DNA of 8,562 nucleotides, from positions 1 through 8,562 of the forward strand of contig JAFACO010000255.1 of NCBI GenBank assembly GCA_023425485.1. Reading direction: 5' to 3'. The notes beneath the pieces were generated by a model. The model ran no database searches, was not told where the DNA came from, and worked only from the letters and a program-made list of their open reading frames with translations. The translations under genes and the position numbers were made by a program. Below, piece by piece: positions 5,341-8,562 of the stretch. The stretch's first letter is position 1. Every line of letters starts with the position of its first letter. Origin of the DNA: Bacillota bacterium (GTDB lineage Bacteria > Bacillota > Clostridia > Lachnospirales > Lachnospiraceae).

Positions 5341-8300
5341 ATGAGGAGAAAGGTAAGAAGTATTTTATCCATGCTATGTGCCATTGTTATGTTAATGACC
5401 ACTTTGCTTCAAGCAGTTCCGGTGAATGCAGTTGAAGATTCAGCCACTCATAGCGGAACCTGGGCTATGGCGGTGGATTTATCCGGAGCTGACTGGAAAG
5501 CAGCCACAATGGATATCAATGTAAAGGCAAATACCGATTATGTAGTCAAGTATTGGCTAAAGGGTACGGCGGTAGTTGGTACAGCGGTGAAAAGCGACGA
5601 TTGGGGCAGCACCCTGGCGTGGGCAGAGAACCCTGCAGCTAATAATTGGACACAGGTAACAATGCCGTTCAATTCTGGCGCATCTACCAGGATACATCTT
5701 CAAATGGTTGATACCAAGAGCGAAGGCTTGGTGTACATTGATGATTTGTTTGTTGGATTAGCAAAAACAGGAGCTGCAAACCTGGCAGCTAACGGAGATT
5801 TTGAGGCAGGAGCTACCGGTTGGGCATATGAAGAGGGAGTAAAGATTACGATTGTACAACCCGGACTTGTGGTAACAAATTCTACCATTAATCCAACAAG
5901 TGCTGTTTTTAACAAATATACAACAGAACAAAGAGATATTGGGGTAATAATAGCTGCAAACGGTAATGTCCTGAACGCAATTAAAAATGGAACGGCTACT
6001 TTAGAACCAAATACAGATTATATTACAAGTGGTACCACAGTTAAGATAAAAAAAGAATACCTTGCAACGCTGGCAGCAGGATCAGCTACTTTAACCTTTG
6101 ATTTTGACAAAGGGAATGATCCTGACATAAAAATTGAGATAAATAATGTTTCGTTTGCACAGGGAATCCTTGATGATTTTTATGATCTTGACAAAGCCTA
6201 TGAATACAGTAAAAATGCAGATGGTACAGCAGGCTTCTGGATTTCCGAAAATGAGAGTCCAGACACCTTTGAGGGAGACGGCTACAGACTGATACCGAAC
6301 AGAGCAGAAAATCGTACCATAGTATATAAAACAGATTACGATATAACTTCCTTTTATACTTTGTCTTACAATTGGGTTAATGTATCAGCAATTGATCCAG
6401 TGGTATCGGTTTCCGCAGACGGAAAAACCTATACTGACATTACTCTGACAAAAAACCAACTTGGTATTGTAGGAGCGAATAATGACTGGGCTAAAATTGT
6501 ATATTACAATTTTGAAATGCCTATTACAAATGCAAGATATATTAAGATGACAGTTCCCAAATTGGCAACAACAGATAATCAGGATGCTGGCTGGTCCTAT
6601 CAGTTTTCCAAATTGATCATTAATCGTTGTGTAATGCCTGTTAGTGCCAATCCTCCAACAGGAAAAATAAGCGGAACTGTTAACGTTACTCTTTCTACAC
6701 CTACAGCAGATGCAAAAATATATTATTTTACAAAAGAAGATCCAAAGGAGAAGTTATATACCACTCCAATCAGCATTTCAAAATATACCGAGTTAACAGC
6801 ATATGCGAAAAAAGCAGGTATGGAAGACAGCGTTAAGAATACCTACATTTATTATTCTACAGAAAGCATTACAGTGGATAAATATGGACAGTGGAAAGAT
6901 GCTGATTTTGCAACAAAAGTAACAAGTGATGAACAACTTGTGGCTGATGTTGCAGCAGACAAAGAGTACTATGACAGCTTAACTCCACCAGAACGTGATA
7001 TCTATGGGGGAATGCTTGGAAGTAAGGAAAAATATAAGCTGGAGGCAACAGGCTTCTTCCGTGTACAAAAGCTTGCCTTTAACAAAGGAGAAGCTGAAAA
7101 ATTTGTAATGGTAGACCCGTTGGGTAACCTCTACTTTAGTTTGGGAACCTGTTGTACTGGTTCACCTGGTGAAACCTATACTATGGTACAGGGCAGAGAG
7201 CAAATCTATGAGTGGATACCTGAAAATGAAGGAATCTATACTGGTGCCTTCTTAGGTGGCAATTCAGCATATTACTCACCTTATGTTGCCAATTTGATTA
7301 AAAAATATGGCAAAGCATTTGACCAGAATGAGTATTATGCAAGAATGATTGACCGATTAAAGAAGCTAGGTTTTACCAGTGAAGGTGGTTTCGCAGAAAC
7401 TCCATCTGTGGAAAACAATAAAACTGGCTTTCCTGAAATTCCATTTCAATATTTACCAGACGGCTATAAGCTAGGCAACACTACCTTGTTTGATCCTTAT
7501 AAAGAGGGAGCAAGAGAAGCCATAGCGCAGTGGCTGGTAAAGAATAACGTACCTGCTCGTAAAGATGATTCCAAAATAGTAGGTTATTTCTTTGGAAATG
7601 AACTTCCCTACCATAGCTTCGATGCAACTGTGCTAAGCTTGAAAGCGAGCGAATCAGCTACGAAAGGCGCACTTATTGACATGCTGAAAGCAAAGTACAA
7701 AAAGATATCTGCTTTAAATAAAGTATGGGCTTCAGGTTTTGAGAGCTTTGATGCTATGAAAGAGGTTGCCATTACCCTTAATACAGACCTTGCCGCAGAT
7801 GATATGGGTGAATTCTTTGAACAGTATTTACATAAGTTCTATGGTATGTTGTCAGAGGAATTCAAAAAAGTAGATCCTAATCACATGCTGATGGGCGATC
7901 GTTATTTTGTAAATGTTGCAGATACAGCTGATATCAGAGACACTCTTTGCAGAGTAGCAGGTCAGTATCTGGATGTTATCTCTTATAACTATTATACCTA
8001 CGATGTGGACTTAGAAAGACTTAAGGCAATTTCAGAGGCTGCAGACAAACCTATCATGATTACGGAGTTCCACTTCAGTGAACCAACCCAGGGCTTGGAT
8101 GCACCGGGTATCGGTGTTGATACGGAAGAAGAAAAGGGCTTATATTACAGATATTATGTTGAAAAGCTTGCAGCTTCCGGTTATGCAGTTGGAGCACATT
8201 GGTTTGAAATGATGGACCAGGCTGCAACCGGACGCTGGTTCCAGGGTGTAGGTGGCGAAGCAGCAGGTATCGGATTATTCAATGTTGCAGACAGACCATA

Positions 8301-8562
8301 TAAAACCTTCCTGAAGTCAGTTATGGATACCAACTATAATATCTATGACATTATCACAGGAGAGGTTGACTATCTAAAAAATCCCAATCCTCCTGTTCAG
8401 AAAACACAGATGGAATCATTAATACCAAAAGCAGAAGGAACAATAACAATTGACGGAAGTAAAGATGCTATCTGGCCAGCAGGTGAAACTATTAAGATTA
8501 CTGATGCGGACCGTGTTACAGGAGCGCAGGTGGAAAATGTATCCGCGGATATCGATTTAGCC
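5341..8562 (+). CDS. Secreted multimodular GH50-like (beta-agarase-type) glycoside hydrolase, 3' partial
   Basis: 1074 codons are open to the right edge, so the C terminus is missing. The signal peptide is MRRK, a hydrophobic core at 8-26 and a likely cut after VNA (residue 30). Modules in order: a CBM-like module shared with the upstream enzyme (38-172); an X2 module (about 178-272, with NSTINPTSAVFNK, IKNGTATL and TLTFDFDKG); a discoidin-like beta-sandwich (about 274-430); a chitobiase-C-terminal-like module (437-505); the catalytic region (about 508-1020); and the start of a CBM9-like module (from about 1034). The catalytic part carries GFFRV at 571, VDPLGNLYFSLG near 592, GYFFGNELPY with Glu754 as likely acid/base, ITEFHFSEP with Glu909 as likely nucleophile, and HWFEMMDQAATGRW from His953. 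These follow the order and pattern of GH50 beta-agarases (clan GH-A). It would act outside the cell on a polysaccharide; agarose is not certain, because several GH50 consensus positions differ. Confidence 0.82.
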   Translation, partial: MRRKVRSILSMLCAIVMLMTTLLQAVPVNAVEDSATHSGTWAMAVDLSGADWKAATMDINVKANTDYVVKYWLKGTAVVGTAVKSDDWGSTLAWAENPAANNWTQVTMPFNSGASTRIHLQMVDTKSEGLVYIDDLFVGLAKTGAANLAANGDFEAGATGWAYEEGVKITIVQPGLVVTNSTINPTSAVFNKYTTEQRDIGVIIAANGNVLNAIKNGTATLEPNTDYITSGTTVKIKKEYLATLAAGSATLTFDFDKGNDPDIKIEINNVSFAQGILDDFYDLDKAYEYSKNADGTAGFWISENESPDTFEGDGYRLIPNRAENRTIVYKTDYDITSFYTLSYNWVNVSAIDPVVSVSADGKTYTDITLTKNQLGIVGANNDWAKIVYYNFEMPITNARYIKMTVPKLATTDNQDAGWSYQFSKLIINRCVMPVSANPPTGKISGTVNVTLSTPTADAKIYYFTKEDPKEKLYTTPISISKYTELTAYAKKAGMEDSVKNTYIYYSTESITVDKYGQWKDADFATKVTSDEQLVADVAADKEYYDSLTPPERDIYGGMLGSKEKYKLEATGFFRVQKLAFNKGEAEKFVMVDPLGNLYFSLGTCCTGSPGETYTMVQGREQIYEWIPENEGIYTGAFLGGNSAYYSPYVANLIKKYGKAFDQNEYYARMIDRLKKLGFTSEGGFAETPSVENNKTGFPEIPFQYLPDGYKLGNTTLFDPYKEGAREAIAQWLVKNNVPARKDDSKIVGYFFGNELPYHSFDATVLSLKASESATKGALIDMLKAKYKKISALNKVWASGFESFDAMKEVAITLNTDLAADDMGEFFEQYLHKFYGMLSEEFKKVDPNHMLMGDRYFVNVADTADIRDTLCRVAGQYLDVISYNYYTYDVDLERLKAISEAADKPIMITEFHFSEPTQGLDAPGIGVDTEEEKGLYYRYYVEKLAASGYAVGAHWFEMMDQAATGRWFQGVGGEAAGIGLFNVADRPYKTFLKSVMDTNYNIYDIITGEVDYLKNPNPPVQKTQMESLIPKAEGTITIDGSKDAIWPAGETIKITDADRVTGAQVENVSADIDLA
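5452..5856 (+). repeat. Third copy of the shared CBM-like module, in the GH50-like gene
   Basis: This codes for residues 38-172: SGTWAMAV, ADWKAATMDINV, NTDYVVKYWLKG, NNWTQVTMPFNSG, RIHLQM and YIDDLFVGL, then NLAANGDFEAGATGW. From the first Ser to the Asn of the FE-G-W strand is 109 residues, exactly as in both copies of the upstream enzyme. The DNA AGCGGAACCTGG is identical to the start of copy 1 at 2780. It is clearly homologous but more diverged than copies 1 and 2 are from each other. Confidence 0.88.
8440..8562 (+). other. Start of a CBM9-like module, cut by the window edge
   Basis: The residues TITIDGSKDAIWPAGETIKI, followed by VSADIDLA, match the opening pattern of family 9 carbohydrate-binding modules (IDG-x2-D-x-IW-x2-A). 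It follows an NPNPP linker after the catalytic domain. Only about 41 residues are visible, so the family call rests on the N-terminal motif. More modules probably follow beyond the window. Confidence 0.7.

Noticed and set aside
5196..5435. 79-codon frame before and across the GH50-like start
   Set aside because: It overlaps the signal peptide region of the real gene in another frame. The strong AGGAGG at 5331 serves ATG 5341, and the product has no recognisable features.

Overview
The window looks like chromosome of a low-GC, Gram-positive anaerobe of the Clostridia, most like the Lachnospiraceae or Lachnoclostridium group. The base composition is AT-rich, Shine-Dalgarno sites are strong AGGAGG types, and there are two intrinsic terminators. 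A FeoB is followed by a tiny FeoB-associated Cys-rich protein, an arrangement typical of Clostridia. Two large secreted multimodular glycoside hydrolases follow. The taxonomic call is inference from style and content, not from a marker gene.

Region 1 (1-2356) is the end of a ferrous iron uptake operon. It holds the last codons of an upstream gene (possibly feoA), feoB (start best placed at 117), and a 49-residue membrane-anchored Cys-rich protein of the FeoB-associated type at 2149-2298. A perfect 24-bp stem at 2307-2356 closes the operon and can probably terminate in both directions. FeoB would import Fe(II) across the cytoplasmic membrane under control of its N-terminal G domain; the small protein is its usual genetic partner.

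Region 2 (2357-4921) has an AT-rich leader with a candidate -10 box and a 9-bp inverted repeat. It then has a secreted enzyme of about 751 residues: signal peptide, two tandem carbohydrate-binding-like modules made by a 462-bp internal duplication, a GH26-like (clan GH-A) catalytic domain and a C-terminal Ig-like module. A 13-bp tandem repeat and an intrinsic terminator follow.

Region 3 (5341-8562, running off the right edge) is a second secreted enzyme with 1074 codons visible and no stop. Its modules are a signal peptide, the same carbohydrate-binding-like module as its neighbour with the same internal spacing, an X2 module, a discoidin-like beta-sandwich, a chitobiase-C-terminal-like module, a catalytic domain resembling GH50 beta-agarases, and the start of a CBM9-like module. 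The shared N-terminal module suggests that the two enzymes are targeted to the same or similar material outside the cell. No sign of a wholly new system was seen. The most interesting points are the phase-shifted shared binding module, the GH50-like enzyme in a clostridial setting, and the altered acid/base motif of the GH26-like enzyme.
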